Assembly (NCBI RefSeq): GCF_002775205.1
Contig: NC_036464.1
Span: 5,511,291-5,575,290, forward strand
DNA from: Xiphophorus maculatus
Taxonomy: Eukaryota; Chordata; Actinopteri; Cyprinodontiformes; Poeciliidae
Direction: 5' to 3'
Length of the DNA: 64,000 nucleotides
Both the position numbers and the translations under genes were made by a program. Under the pieces are notes generated by a model. That model did not search any database. It had not been told where the DNA came from and saw nothing but the letters and a program-made list of their open reading frames with translations. Positions 1 through 12,165 of this stretch are shown here, piece after piece. Every line of letters starts with the position of its first letter. Positions within the stretch are counted from its first letter, which is position 1.

Positions 1-573
1 TTGAAGAAGAAAAGTTTGCCAGTACAAAACATAAAAATACAAATGCATAAAAATTTCATTGGGTCATTTATAGCTGTGGGATAAGAAAATATCCGTTCCG
101 TCTTATTTACAAGCTTCCTCTCTTTGCTTCTCATTGATCCAGTCGGTATTCCAACAAATAGCCGGAAGAGCCCGAGTCATTGTGACGCAGGCAGAAAGCG
201 AGGGCCCGCTGTGAATGGTTTGTTGAAAATCAGTGCCAACAAACTCTCTGTGAATATGACAGATCTGGAACGGAGAAAAACCATTGTGACAAACGCTTGT
301 TGTTATTGTTGTAAAGCAGCAAAACAAAAGTAAACTATTTTTTGTCTCTGCGGTAGAAATCGACATTGCGTGGTGTTCTCCAGCTGCTACGGTTTCCTCT
401 TTTGTCCATTTCACACTGCAAGGCGTCTTTCATGCCATTGTGGAAGTGGCATGCTGGAAACACAATGAGCCTAAACTGCACTTCCCCTGGAACCTCCACT
501 GTATCGTGGGACATTTCAGAGGAGATTAGATGTCAAACTGGCTGTGGAGCAACATTTTACACACAGGTTTTAA
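1..573. other. No gene recognised (window start)
   Basis: Short open frames exist on both strands but none has a recognisable domain or a convincing splice pattern. The stretch is not obviously repetitive. I see nothing in it that I can name. Confidence 0.5.
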
Positions 574-1450
574 AGGGGACGTATTACTCAAAATTCTTAT
601 TTGCACATTTTTGTACTTCTATTTTGGTTTTCTAAAAACAGCCCAAGTGCTTCAAAAACACCCAGATGTTTATTGACAATAAATTAATGTTTTGTAGTGG
701 CTGGAAAATGAGTCTTTTCAAAAACCTACGGAATGCAACGTCACATATCAGCAGGCACTGCCCGTTACCTAGCAACCCCCAGCAGAGTTCCGCCCGTTAC
801 CTAGCAACCGCACATTTGCCTCACATTTGCTGAGCTGTTTTCCAAATTCTAAAATACTTTATTGATCCCAAAGCGAATTTAATGTTGTTGTAGCTCATAT
901 TAATTCAGATTCTTCAAAGAGTTACTGTGGATGGTAGAGTTATTGTGGAAGGTTGTTGGCAGAAATTATCTCTTGTAGCGGTCTGTATTACAGCGAACCT
1001 GAAAAAGCCTCTGACTGAAGACACTCTGTTTTCCCAAGACATTCTCAGGAAGAGACTCATGGTAACAGTTGTCCATAACTTCCTTGATTTTACCACTGTA
1101 TGAGCTGTACAATGGCTGCTAGAAGAAACAATTGTTTATTGTTGACTTACCATCCCGAAACCACTTGCTGCATTCTTGTTGGTTGTGCAGAAGGCTCCAC
1201 TTCTGCTTTTCAAAGAAGTTCAGTTGTATATTTGCAAATCTATTAGCAGCCATTTTCACCCTCTACTCAACAATAAACGATGAGTAGAGGACGTGGCTAG
1301 CAGCAGCTTATTTGGACTTAAAGTAACAAGAGGCCCTAAAAGAGCTCAAAGGGAGAACCCAGCAAACTGAAATCTCATTATCCAAGAATGAATGAAAAAA
1401 TGTCCATACACCTATCCTAACCTGTTCAAGTCAGCCTAATAGGTCAGCTT
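574..1450 (-). mobile_element. Non-autonomous interspersed element, family A (with nested LINE tail)
   Basis: This block is the reverse complement of blocks at about 4500-4800, 20206-21058 and 54546-54722 and runs the same way as 50110-50545. Shared landmarks are the GGGACGTATTA-like end, a segment around 'GTTACCTAGCAAC', the segment 'TCCACTTCTGCTTTTCAAAG', and the far end that reads 'CCTAATAGG'. The ends look weakly inverted (GGGACGTATTA against GTGACTTATTATGC in the 20 kb copy), which suggests a DNA-transposon-derived MITE, but I could not define a target-site duplication. Positions 851-1086 are a second repeat nested inside it. Confidence 0.6.
851..1086 (-). mobile_element. LINE 3' fragment nested in family A
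   Basis: The sequence begins with 'ACTTTATTGATCCCAAAG', a very common teleost LINE-type terminus, and carries in reverse the same low-identity peptide (around VSSVRGFFR) that recurs at 39219-39401. The flanking family A copies lack it, so it is a secondary insertion. Old and degraded. Confidence 0.55.
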
Positions 1451-2429
1451 TATACCAGAACAGCAGTGTTTTGAATAGGCTTTATTGATAGCCCACATTT
1501 AAAACAATGAGAGATCGGGTCTAATTGGCGTGTGGATCAGACATCTTTGCGGGTTATGATACAATCTCAGTTGCATGATTGTGTGTGAATGTGTCTGAGG
1601 AATCTGACCCCCCATCTTCCAATCTGCCTGTCTGTCAGCGCTCCTGCAGAAAAAGATGTTGTACAAGAATCCCACCCATCTGCAGCAGGAGATCACAGAA
1701 CTGCTTCACTGTTTTATGGAAGCAGGCCTGTCACACCGGTATGTGGCTCATCTGTTAGCACTCAGCGTAAGAGTTACTAGGTATGCATCTTCCTTATGTA
1801 GGTAGTCACAGCTTCTGCTGGCTGCTCATTAATTCTCTTTAAAACAGAAAATACTATCACATTTAATTTGTACTAAACTTTGAAATAAGGGGATACTTGT
1901 AATTGATTTTGAAAGGACGATGATTATTTGAAACATTAGAAAGTCAGTAGCACTGTTAATACTACTTTGTCAAAGTGTCAGTTTCATCAAAATGAAAAGT
2001 CCTGACATAATAGTACACATAATAGTTTGATAATTTAATAAAATGGATTCGTAATGTTTTTAGTGCACTAAGTCATAATGTACGCCTGATATATAAAATA
2101 AAAAGGGACACGGTGCTTTGGTACTTCTTGTCAATGCTACAACTAAACAAGGTCAGGAAAAAGTTTTAATTAAGAAAACTTTTCCTGTTTCTGTTTCTTT
2201 AATTAAACTTTTTCTCCCTCGTTAATGAACTACTTCCATTAGCGAGGGAAAGTAGCTCAGTTATGCTAGCTTGACTTTGACAACAGTAACCTATACAGGT
2301 GCTGTGGAATTTGGTGCGTTTAGGTTCAGTTCAAAGAATTAAAAAGAGATTACCTCCACACCAACTGTCGCAGATTATCAGTAGAGCAGGTGTTTAAATT
2401 AGCTAATTTACCACCGCCGTGTTAGATTA
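1451..2429. other. AT-rich intergenic stretch, no gene seen
   Basis: Nothing coding is recognised. Two imperfect foldback segments are visible at about 2157-2212 (AAGTTT-rich arms around TTAATTAA) and 2216-2248 (CCCTCG and CGAGGG ends). Confidence 0.5.
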
Positions 2430-2925
2430 GCTAATAGCAGCAGCAACTAATCTACCATCACTTATGAATAATCACAAAATAACCAGTAAGCCTAAAAACA
2501 TAAAACTGTAACAGACAGAATGTTCTGTTTTTTGCTTGGGAAATGTTTGAATTTAGATTTTTTGGTGTTGAATCCTGATAGGTTAGTGCCGTTGTTCTCA
2601 GTTGCTATGGCAACGAGTCTGCATGTAGCATAGCCGACACAAAGAGCGAGAAAAAAAGAATGCGAGTGGTTTTAAGTTGTTCTGCAGAGATTTTTCTGCA
2701 TTATTTTATCCTGTGCTGTGGCGCACTTCACTAAACTAATAATACTTACATCTCCATCCAGGTTTCATTTTGTTGACGGGATTGCTCCACCGCGAACAAT
2801 TCTTTTACATGCTATCGGTGGCATGTAAAAGAATCGTCTTTTTGCCCTCCATTGTTGTGCACATGCACACATTTTCCAGATCTGAACAATAACATCCAAG
2901 GGGTCTACAGGAAATGACAACTCAA
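2430..2925 (+). repeat. Interspersed repeat, family D, copy 1
   Basis: This segment is an imperfect reverse-complement partner of about 6195-6660. Shared landmarks are the run after 'TGGTGTTGAATCCTGATAGG', 'GTTGCTATGGCAACGAGTC', 'CACATCTCC'-like sequence, and 'GAATCGTCTTTTTGCCCTCC'. Copy 1 carries an extra hairpin-forming segment at 2799-2834 that copy 2 lacks. No coding capacity seen; type of element unknown. Confidence 0.6.
2799..2834. repeat. Perfect 14-bp hairpin, 8-nt loop
   Basis: Arms 2799-2812 and 2821-2834 are exact reverse complements around an 8-base loop. The sister repeat copy at about 6300-6330 has only one arm-like segment, so the second arm appears to have been added here. 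Confidence 0.85.
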
Positions 2926-3890
2926 CATTCAGAAGTGTAGTTCATTTTGGCTAACATGACATAAGCAAATAATAGGGTCATGAAATAGCAGATGACTCTA
3001 TTGAAGCAATTGATGCATGTCCAAAAGCATTTGAAACTTGTAAGGAATAAAATTGCTGCTATGATGTTGAGGTTGAATCAACAACTATGAGAATTATAAT
3101 TCTGGCAAGAGAAATGCTCAAAAAATCAACTGCAGTTTTTAATATTTTTAGGCCAAAAATAAATGAACATCTTCAAAAAAATAGTGATTCTATTTTATTA
3201 TCAGTGTTTATGGGTGAGTAGAAATCCCTTCCTTTGACGGTTTGTGGCTGTCACTGGAGCCAGCTATGCTTCTGGTTAAAAAACATAACTCCAACTTGCT
3301 TGTAAAAACAGACAGCTGTACATAACCACAGCAACACTTGAAGTGAAGCAAAAACCTGAAGAGACTCAGAGGAAAGTCTGATATGAATGACATCATCTTG
3401 AAATGTGAATCCCAGCCTCGCTATTAAAGACTCAGAAGGTATAATTGTGAGTTTAGGTTTGTTTTGGAATAATAAAACCCCCATAATTGGCCGGCCGAAT
3501 TGCCGGGATAGAATTGTGTGTATGTCACGGATGAACAGGCTGTGACCCAACAGATGATAGGGTTAAACAAACGGCTATAACCGCGTACACGACTGCAAAT
3601 TGGCTTTGGCAGATGAGGAAAACAATACAGCCTGTAATCTAGACTAAAACACAAACAGGGAGATGAGTGTGTGGTGGTGTGTCACAGCCAGTAAAGCTGA
3701 ATTGGAGTGTGTGTTGGGGTGGTGAACTTTCCAACCCACCACCTCACACCGACACACAAAGGTCTGCTCCAGAATCGATCCAAAGTGTTTCATGTTATCA
3801 GCCAGACCTGTAATCTTATCTGAGGGACTCTTGAGGAGCCTGAAGAGATACAGTGGATAGTGGGGTCAGGGTCAGGACAAAGGAGCTTAG

Positions 3891-3891
<1 letters not shown>
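2926..3891. other. Intergenic, no gene seen
   Basis: Mixed composition and non-repetitive as far as I can tell. Open frames on the minus strand around 3208-3654 overlap one another in different frames and show no domain. Nothing supportable. Confidence 0.45.
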
Positions 3892-3989
<98 letters not shown>

Positions 3990-4006
3990 TGTGTGTGTGT
4001 GTGTGT
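3892..4006 (+). repeat. (TG)n microsatellite
   Basis: An almost uninterrupted TG tract of 115 bases, with one GGG interruption at about 3985-3987. It creates a spurious Cys-Val open frame. Confidence 0.98.
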
Positions 4007-4499
4007 CATTTACCTGGGTGGTGGCTGTAATTGTTACCTGTGAGCTCAGTGGACTTGAGGGCTTTTGGGTAAACGAACCAGAGTTCAGTGACCGCTAAAC
4101 CTCTTGAGCTATAAAGGGGGGTATTATGTACAGTTGACTTTTGTGAGTTTTATATCATGTTATGTTGTTTTCTTGTGTTGTTTTGATTTGTTTATGCCTA
4201 TTTGAGAAATCCTTTTCTACGTAGCTCCTCCGCCCCTCAGACTAGCAGCAGCACTTAGCAAACAACTGGTTGAACTGCGGATCTGCTGAACTTATCATAT
4301 GAGCAACTTCTCAGTGAAACGCTGGTAAAAACATTGGTGAAGGCTTAATGGAGGAACTAAGAGCAGCAGCTTCTTAAAGAGACAGAGACCCAGTTTCAAG
4401 TCAAATGTCTTTTTTTCTTTTAAAGATCTGCTTAGCTCTACTGGCCTTAATTTGAAAGTGAAATGACAGGAAAGTAAGTTTGAAGTCAAATCTCATACA

Positions 4500-4860
4500 T
4501 CTTTGAACAGCAGAAGTGGAGCCTCCTGCACAATTAACAAGAATTCAGCAAGTGGTTTCTGAATGGTAAGTCAACAACAAAACACTTGTCTTTTCCAGCA
4601 GCCATTGTACAGAGCATTCAGCGGTAAAACCAACTGACTAAACACGCTGGGGCTTAGCTAGTTAACAGGCTGGTATTGCTGAGATTGCTAGGTAACAGGC
4701 AGTGCCTGCTGATTTGTGATGTTAGATTCTAGAGGTTTTTGAAATGGCTTGTTTTCCAGACACCAAGCAGCCTTAACGTATTGCCAGAAACCAACTGGGT
4801 GTTGTTTTTCTCTCATTTTTAAGCACTTTGGCTGTTTTTAGCAGCAATAGACAATAGACA
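4500..4860 (+). mobile_element. Family A element, partial copy
   Basis: The segment from 'CAGCAAGTGG' through 'GTAAGTCAACAACAAAACAC' and 'GCTAGGTAACAGGC' to 'GAGGTTTTTGAAA' matches the 20.2-21.06 kb copy in the same orientation. Upstream sequence from about 4100 is partly related (a GGGGTATTATGTA-like end) but too diverged to bound. Confidence 0.6.
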
Positions 4861-6194
4861 CCTGCTTTAACTTGGCTAAGTTGCTAAGTGTTATTTTTAG
4901 CTACAGAGGGAGATGGAAAAGAAGCGCCTATAAAATGACCTGGGCACCTTCCACTCATTGAGCTCAATTCGGTACCAACATACTCTAGAATCAAACATGA
5001 GGCCATCTGAACAGCTGAAGTCCTGGTTCATCAGCAGCACAATGATCCCAAACAGAGCAGCTAATCTACAAAAGACAGTGCTGTAATTCAAATCTTGGCT
5101 ACATAAAAAGAACACAAGACACCAGTCTATTGTATTTACTTTAAACTCAGAAGTACATTGATAATTTAATTACTTTTTAACAACATGTTATCTCAAATCA
5201 CTTAAGTATTGAAAGCATTGATACTTGGATTTGAGAATCGATCTTATAGCATAAAGATCTGGTATCAGAAGAATAAAAATTTCAGTATCAATCCACACAT
5301 TGCTCAAAAGAGGACTAGTCCAATACAACGATGTAGGAAAACAACTACGGCGAGTCAGTGCTGCTAAAGATGTTCAACAAGCTGCTAAATCATAACTGTT
5401 CTGCATGCATGTTTTGTAGTTGGCTTCTTCTTTATTCAGTAAATAATATCAAACCTGTTCTTTGGTTTTGTAATTTGAGGTTAGATTAAGTTAATTTTAG
5501 AGCCTGATAATGATCCTATTATCTTTATTGCTTCCTGATACGTAAAACAATCTCCCTGCCATGGCTGTACGACTGAATGTTCCTGGGAGTCCTTCATTAG
5601 TAAATCTATTTTAAGCCAGGTTCCGTCACATACTGCATACCTCCACGTTAACTAAAGGAGACGAGGTCCACAGAGTTCTTTTCAAGCCCTTCAAACTCCC
5701 ATAAACACATCAGCACATGGAGTCTGGAGCAGGCATCCCCCTGTAGGCATTTTTGTGGGCAGCTGGGACTCTTAAGTGGTCAAGACAGACGCAGCACCAG
5801 TCAGAACGAAAGCTGGATGGAAATCTAAAGCCTTCATTAGCACAAATGATTCAGAGCCTTTCCACGGGGCCTTGCTGAGTTTGGAGGAATGACGGTAGAC
5901 GGGAGTCGACACGGTACTGCCGTCCACGCACGAGAAAGGTTGTGAACCCTGTTCAAAATAACACCGTACTGAGAGAAACCCATGAATTAACTTTATTCTG
6001 ATGTTCTGTGTTTTTCTCTTCTGGGTATAAAAGTTGGAAGTAAACAAACATGAACACAGGTTAAAACTTAAACTGTAAGGGCCAGATTCTGTGACAACAG
6101 AGTTGGGTTTTTACTGATTTCTGGTCGTTTTTTCTTATCGTCATTTCATGTCTTTACATACTGGTAAAAAAACTCGGGTACAAAACGATTCTGT
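4861..6194. other. Intergenic; more GC-balanced unique island near 5540-5990
   Basis: No repeat family from elsewhere in the window is recognised here. The part at about 5540-5990 is less AT-rich than its surroundings and has no long open frame with recognisable features. It could be a conserved non-coding element; I cannot test that from one sequence. Confidence 0.35.
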
Positions 6195-6660
6195 CTGTTG
6201 TGGGACATTTTGTTTTGACATGCTTGTGTATGGATCCCTTGCATGTTATTGTTTACATCCAGAAATTTAGCACATGCGCACAACGCTGGAGGGCAAAAAG
6301 ACGATTCGTTTACATACCGTGGTAGAACAACTCCGTTAACTAAATGAAACTTGGAGATGTAGCTGTTAATAATTTAGTGCAGTGCGCCACAGTATTAAAC
6401 CATTAGAAACAACTCAAAACCGCTTTTTTCCCTCGCTTTCTGTGTCAGCTAAGCTACACGCAGACTCGTTGCCATAGAAACTGACAAAAACGCCACAAAA
6501 TGTTTTAGGATTCAACACCAAAAATGCACTCTAACATTTCCCGCACAAAGAACAGAACATGCTTATTTTGCGATTATTAATAAATGATAGCTGTGGCAGA
6601 TACTTACTGTTATAGTTTTGCTGTAACAGTAAGTAGTTTCTCCACCATTAGCACATTTAA
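6195..6660 (-). repeat. Interspersed repeat, family D, copy 2 (inverted)
   Basis: Reverse-complement partner of 2430-2925, so the two copies form a long imperfect inverted pair about 3.3 kb apart. It has the simple, hairpin-free version of the segment beside 'GAATCGTCTTTTTGCCCTCC'. Confidence 0.6.
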
Positions 6661-7169
6661 CAGCACATACACAAGCATAATTGACAGCACTAAATCCCTC
6701 CTCCAGGCTCTGATTGGTTGTTTTTGACCAGGAGTGGTGCATTTCTTCAGATGGCACTTGGAAGAAGTGGAGAAGTTAGCTTTTTTTCACTTCATTATCT
6801 GTCTCATATTAAACTGTCACAACATGGAGACAGTGTAAACAAATATGTAAAAAACAATTTTTTTATGAAAGTTACATACTGCAGCTTTAAAATATACTTC
6901 TGAAAACTCTGATTATTGTTCCTTAGATACTTTAACATTATAAGTACTGTAAAAAAACATTTAAAGTAGATCTAAAGGGCTGGTGTCACTGGATAGAGCA
7001 GAAATACATAAGCTGGTATCAGTGGTTTCATCTTGCTTCAGTTCTGTCACCAAAATGAGTCTTAACTTTTTACACAAAACCCTTTTAAATGATGCTGAGT
7101 GTAAAATAATTAAAAAGAACCTTGCCAGCTCAGGTAATCTGACTCTGCATCTCTTGTTCCCTTCCATCC

Positions 7170-7623
7170 AACCTTATTAAAAAGAGAAAAAAGAATCAGG
7201 CGGCTGGAGGAAACACCCACTTCCTCGACATTCCTGAAGGATTTTCCATACGGAGAATAGTAAACAACCTACGAACAAAGAGGGAGAGGTGGGCAGGGCG
7301 TGCGGACAAGTTAATGTTGTTTTCCTTGGAGTTGAAAATCAAACTGCAGGTCAAAGAGGAGGAGAAGCCTTTTGGAGCTGTTTACCATCAGCAGCGACAG
7401 TGGCAGGAGTAAAATAAAGGAACAAAGGCCTGAATGAGACCCTTAACCTCCAGGTGCCTGATGGACACACACCGACACAAGCATTCGCTGCCTGGCACAG
7501 CATGGGGAGGAAACCGGAGCTGGTATGGGGGAGGAAGGCCTCCTTATCGGCCTGCAGTTTGGGAACACTGCTTCATGCTCTGATTCATGTTAAAAGGCTG
7601 AACTTGAAGCAGGAGCTATGTTG
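7170..7623. other. Unique GC-balanced island, no gene seen
   Basis: Purine-rich sequence with several GGAGG runs and no repeat signature. The open frame at 7454-7663 has no recognisable domain or paired splice signals. Possible non-coding regulatory sequence only. Confidence 0.3.
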
Positions 7624-8785
7624 CAGAGGATGTCAGACAAATTTTTATTTTGGGCCACATTAAGATCATGAATGTTTTTTAAGCTCAGTTTGGCCAAAAT
7701 GTGTTGATTAAACTTACAGAAGTGAATTAAGTAAGCACTTTAGAAAATTAAACAATATTGACATATTAAGGCCATGGTAAGAAAATGAAAATAATGTAAT
7801 TATGAGAATAAAGTCATAATATTACGAAAACAGTCGTTATCAGAATAGTCATATTATTGCGACTTTATTCTCTAATTATTATGACTTTTTTATTTAAATA
7901 TTGATTTTATTCTCATTTTGTTATTCTTTATTCTTGTATTATTTCAACTTTATTCTTGTTTGAGTTTGGTTTTGCAATATTATGACTTTATTCTTAAATT
8001 ATTTTGACTTTATTCTCATAATATAACTACTTGTTTTGTTGAAGAACTCCATTCAGAAAGTATTAGGACTCTTCTCATTATATTATAACTTTATTCTCAT
8101 AATATATAGATTTCTCTACTTGTACGACGTAATTTTCAAAACATGACTTTATTTTCATATTATTAAGACTTTGTTCTTGTATTATTTTGACTTTATTCTC
8201 ACAATTTTATGACTTTATTCTTGTAATTTCATTTATTTTATTTTTTTATTGTGTCTTGTCGAATCTTTTCTCATTGATTTTTTTGTAATCTAAATCACAA
8301 TTTTGTGCTGCTAATTTTGAAATATTTGCAAGACATTTTGTAAATATTCCCACTAATGTAACTGTGACTTTTTGTCACATCAATAACGGACTACAAATGA
8401 ATATCAAGTGAAGCAATTTTCGTATCATTTATTAGTTATTGTGAAAATTTTCTTATAAGAATTGTGACTTATTTTTGTCACAATAAATTTCAGTTAAAGT
8501 AAAATAAAATATAAATTTTTAATATTTTCTCCCTTGTTTATTCCACAACAGCATCAATAAATACCAGTAAATTTAAAAATAGGAATGTTTTGAATTGCAG
8601 TTACCTTAAAAAAAGAAGCAATAAATAGTTTTTAATTATCATTTTTATCATTATCACAATAGTACTAAATATTGTGATAAACTTCTAACTCCATACTGGC
8701 CACCCCAAGTCTAGAGGGCCACATAAAAAACTGTGGTGGGCCACATTTGGCCCTCGGGTCTAGAGTTTGACACATGTGCTTAACG
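7624..8785 (+). mobile_element. hAT-like degenerate element with internal AATAAAGTC repeats
   Basis: The left end (GGATGTCAGACAAATTT, then GGGCCACATT) and right end (GGGCCACATTTGGCCCT, then GAGTTTGACACATGTG) are diverged inverted versions of the CAGGGGTGTCAAACTC-type ends common to teleost hAT MITEs. The interior, about 7790-8230, is a degenerate array of short units such as 'TATGACTTTATTCTCATAAT'. A related array lies at 32735-32960. No transposase remains. Confidence 0.55.
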
Positions 8786-9827
8786 CATGTAAAAGAAGGA
8801 GAGAGAAATCTGCAAATCTGGTGGGAAAGGAGGCAAACAATCTGACAAGTACAAACAACCAGTCAGACTTTTAACCCAAGAAACAGATGGCTCAAATGGA
8901 AAAAACCGATGTTTCGCAATGCAGCCAGTCGACGCTTAAAGGTCTAATTTGTAAAGCAACTCCGAGCACCTGGTGGTGACATTTAGCATTTCCCCCAGAA
9001 GAGCAGGTGAGTCTGTGAATTTTCCAGAGCAGATGAGTCACACTGGCATACATCTGTTTGACTTTTGAAAGCGCTGATTTGTGAAGTTGTCTGACGTTTC
9101 CTGCTGGCACACTGGCACACACACACACACACACACGAGAACCCGTTCGCCTCTGAAAAAACTCAGCTTCCTTCTTTAAAGGTCACTCCGTTTAGTGTCG
9201 GCAGCTTCTGAGGGCATGTAAATCAGAGCAACAATAACGCCGCCGCGCCAACCTTAGACCTCAGAGCTGCAGAAAATGACGGCTGCGCTCGTGTAACACA
9301 GGAGGCCCGTTAAAACCCTGCTTCGGTGTCACAGAGGCCAACGCAGGATGTGAGCGACTCATCTTCTGTCCTGCTATCTAGCAAGGGCCCAGTAAATCTG
9401 AGCTGCTAGTTCTGACGAGGCATTTTTCCTTTTAGTTTTTTTCTAACCCTCTGGCAGAAACCGGCCTGTAGTTGCAGATCCTGCCTCGGCTTGCACACAG
9501 GAATGTACTATTGAGAAAGCTGTGTACCACAAACCCTCCCAGCCATTCCAACCCGTAATCAGATCCAGCCTGTCATCCCCCATCCCGTCTCCGATCTCTC
9601 TTTCTCTCCCTCTTTCTCTCTCGTCACTCCCGTTTTCGACATGCACACACTGAACTGAAACACCCACACACACAACGGGCCGTCAGACGCCCACACAGAA
9701 TCACAGACACCAATTTGTAGACATGGTAGGTTGTGAAAATGCAACACTTAAGACACTGGAAGATGGAGATGTGTCGGCAAAATGTTTATCTGTTTTTTTA
9801 TCTGCATTTTTGGGAAAAATACAGATT
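8786..9827. other. Intergenic with short (CA)n; no gene seen
   Basis: Contains a short CA tract at about 9117-9137 and a pyrimidine-rich run near 9595-9625. The part from 9170 to 9700 is GC-balanced and apparently unique. No supported coding exon. Confidence 0.4.
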
Positions 9828-10150
9828 TCCATCTGGACTTGGTCCGACTGGGGACCAAAATTGCAACATTTGTTACATTTTCAGGTTCACTTTGCTTTCA
9901 CGCTGCACTTTGTCAAATTAATTGAACAATCTTTTCCCCTCCTCACATGTGGCGGCGCTGCACCAAGAACTATTGAAGGAAGAGACACAAAAACCTCAGA
10001 AGAAGACATGAGCACAACTTCATTCTTCACGAAATGTAAACAAAATGGAGTGGTGTCAGATTTTAGCAGTTGTAGTATTTCTTTGGTGAAAGACCACAAG
10101 GTATACAGAGCAATACAGCACTTGCATGAACAAACAACCAGACTTGGCAA
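9828..10150 (+). repeat. Interspersed repeat, family F, copy 1
   Basis: Matches 37575-37870 in the same orientation through 'GGCGCTGCACCAAGAAC', 'AAAACCTC.GAAGAA' and 'GTAAACAAAAATG'-like sequence with many substitutions. The open frame across it is a property of the repeat, not a gene. Confidence 0.6.
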
Positions 10151-10505
10151 ATAAATGCAAAGATTCACATGTATGAATTGTTTTGCGTTTCCTTTTCCAG
10201 ACAGATATCCTGAAGCTCCATGTGTTGCTTTGTTAAATATTTTATCCAACAGATTCTATTTAAAGTAATTTGATTATACAGGACTGAGAGTAATCAGATC
10301 TGGTTGTTACTAATAAAAATTAACTGAACTTTACAAAAAATGTGGCTTAGGTGGGGTTTTTATTTCTTCTCTTAGACAAAATCATCATCTGAAAACTGAA
10401 TTATGCGTTTACTGAGTTTATTTTTGTCTGATACTAACATCTGTTTGATGATCTGGAACATTTAGGTGCGACATAGAAAGTCAAAACATAAAAAAGGGGT
10501 AAATA

Positions 10506-11206
10506 CACTGCAAAAACACAAAATCTTACCAAGTACTTTGGTCTAGTTTCTAGTGGAAATATCTTAGTACACATGAAATAAGATCAAACTAACTCATCAA
10601 TCAAATTTTATTTGTATAGCACATTTCAGCAGCAAGGCCTTTCAAAGTGCTTTACATCATATCAAACACAGAAACACAATGCAACATAGAAACAACAATC
10701 AAAACACGACATTAAGTCAAGTTCCATCAATAAAATTGTAATTGATTACGTTTCAAATACAATTCCAAACAGGTGCGTTTTTAGTCTAGATTTAAAGGAA
10801 GTCAGTGTTGCAGCAGTTTTACAGTTTTCTGGAAGTTTGTTCCACATTTGTGGTACATAGATGCTGAAAGCTGCTTCTCCTCATTTGGTTCTGGTTAAGA
10901 GCAGGAAAAGTTACTCGTAAGTAACTTTTCAGCAAGATATAGCAGCTTGTTTTTAGTCAATAATTCCTCAATTTTGATGAAAAACTATTGGTTCCATTGG
11001 CAGATTATTTAACTTTTTACACAGGAAAAACATTTTGTTGTAAGTCAAATGATCTGCCAATGAAAGAAGCACTTTCTCACCAAGGAATTATTTACTCAAA
11101 ACAAGCTTTTATAGGTGAAAAGTTACCTTTGAGCAAATTTTGCTTTATTTCAAGTATACTAAGATATTTGTAGAAATACTTGGTAAGTTTTTGTGATTTT
11201 GTAGTG
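10506..11206 (+). mobile_element. Foldback MITE, family B (CACTGCAAAAACAC ends), with nested LINE tail
   Basis: Starts CACTGCAAAAACACAAAATC and ends with the inverted counterpart (…TTTTGTAGTG). It is flanked by TA on both sides, consistent with a TA target site. The interior is self-complementary (GCAAGATATAG, CTTGTTTT and the reverse forms). About 10595-10905 is foreign: a LINE-type 3' region (TTTTATTTGTATAGCAC…) inserted into one arm. Other family B copies: 20332, 24326, 41052, 42185 and 62777. Confidence 0.7.
10595..10905 (+). mobile_element. LINE 3' region nested in family B MITE
   Basis: Begins 'TCAATCAAATTTTATTTGTA' and runs through 'AAGTGCTTTACATCATATC' and 'TTTAGTC.AGATTTAAAGG'. A fragment with the same beginning is at about 53380-53450. 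This is a common teleost LINE/SINE tail; the clade is not determined from this piece. Confidence 0.5.
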
Positions 11207-12074
11207 TATTTTCTCACAGCTCAACGATGAGCAAATTCACCCTTCAAAATGGTTTGACAAGCTAATCTCTTCATTTCTTCCCATCTAATTGGATAAAATT
11301 GCTACTATCCCTTCCTTCCCTCTTTTCCCACTTTATGTCTTTTCACTGAGGTGGGATGGGGAATATTTTCTTTAAGCTCCCTTTTCTCTCTTCTTCTCTC
11401 AGGAAACTCTGACTGTGGGATCATTTTCTTGGCTTTCGATAAACTCTTGGATCCTGTGCCTCTTTGAGAAACCACAGCTTCGATTACACAAAACGAAGCA
11501 GCACACAAACCCCGGGCAACCGAAAGGTGTTTTCAATAATTACTTATTATGTGTGTTTGGCGAATCAGAAACATCTGCGGCAAAATCGACTGAAAGAGCC
11601 CCAAAACATTCCTAAAATAGGAGTGACGCACGCAGGCTCGGAGAGACACACAAACGCACTGGAGGGCTACACTGCACCATTGTCAGTATGGGTCTATTTG
11701 CGGGCTGTTTTTTTAGCTGGCCACAGCTACGGAAATGAATATCAAATGTGTTTCTGCTCCCATAAATCAAAACCGTTTGCCGTGTTCTGACTTTCTTTCC
11801 CCTGTTTAAAGTCGATTTGCAGGGGCAGTATGTGTTACACTTACACCCCCACGGTTTAACTCTTTCCTCTGAACTACTCACAGAAAAGAGCTCAGGAACT
11901 GCAGGTTAATGCGATGCAAGCAGCATGGGAGCGTTTCAAGTTTTAAAAGAGCCAACAGAAAGTCTGAGAGATCTGAAACGCCAACAGGAACAGTTATAAA
12001 CTCTGATATTTGAAACCTTTGCACCAAAAAGCACCATGATTAACAGATAATCTTGTAACCAGATTGCTATGTAT
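11207..12074. other. Intergenic, no gene seen
   Basis: Mixed-composition sequence with overlapping short open frames on both strands at 11305-11881. None shows splice pairing or a domain. Confidence 0.4.
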
Positions 12075-12165
12075 TGCAAAAGTTTTTTGCCCAGGTCCCT
12101 CTTGAAAATGAGATCTAGATCTCAACGGGGTTTACCTAGTTAAATAAAGGAAATATAAATATAAG
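12075..12165 (+). mobile_element. LINE/SINE 3' tail fragment
   Basis: The segment 'CCAGGTCCCTCTTGAAAATG' through 'GTTAAATAAAGG' is a widely dispersed fish retroposon tail. Only the tail is present. Confidence 0.5.

Noticed and set aside
3853-4098. Open frame rich in Cys-Val
   Set aside because: It is the (TG)n microsatellite translated.
9723-10249. Open frames of 143 and 120 codons on opposite strands
   Set aside because: Both fall in a family F repeat that also occurs at 37.6 kb, where the frame is not kept.
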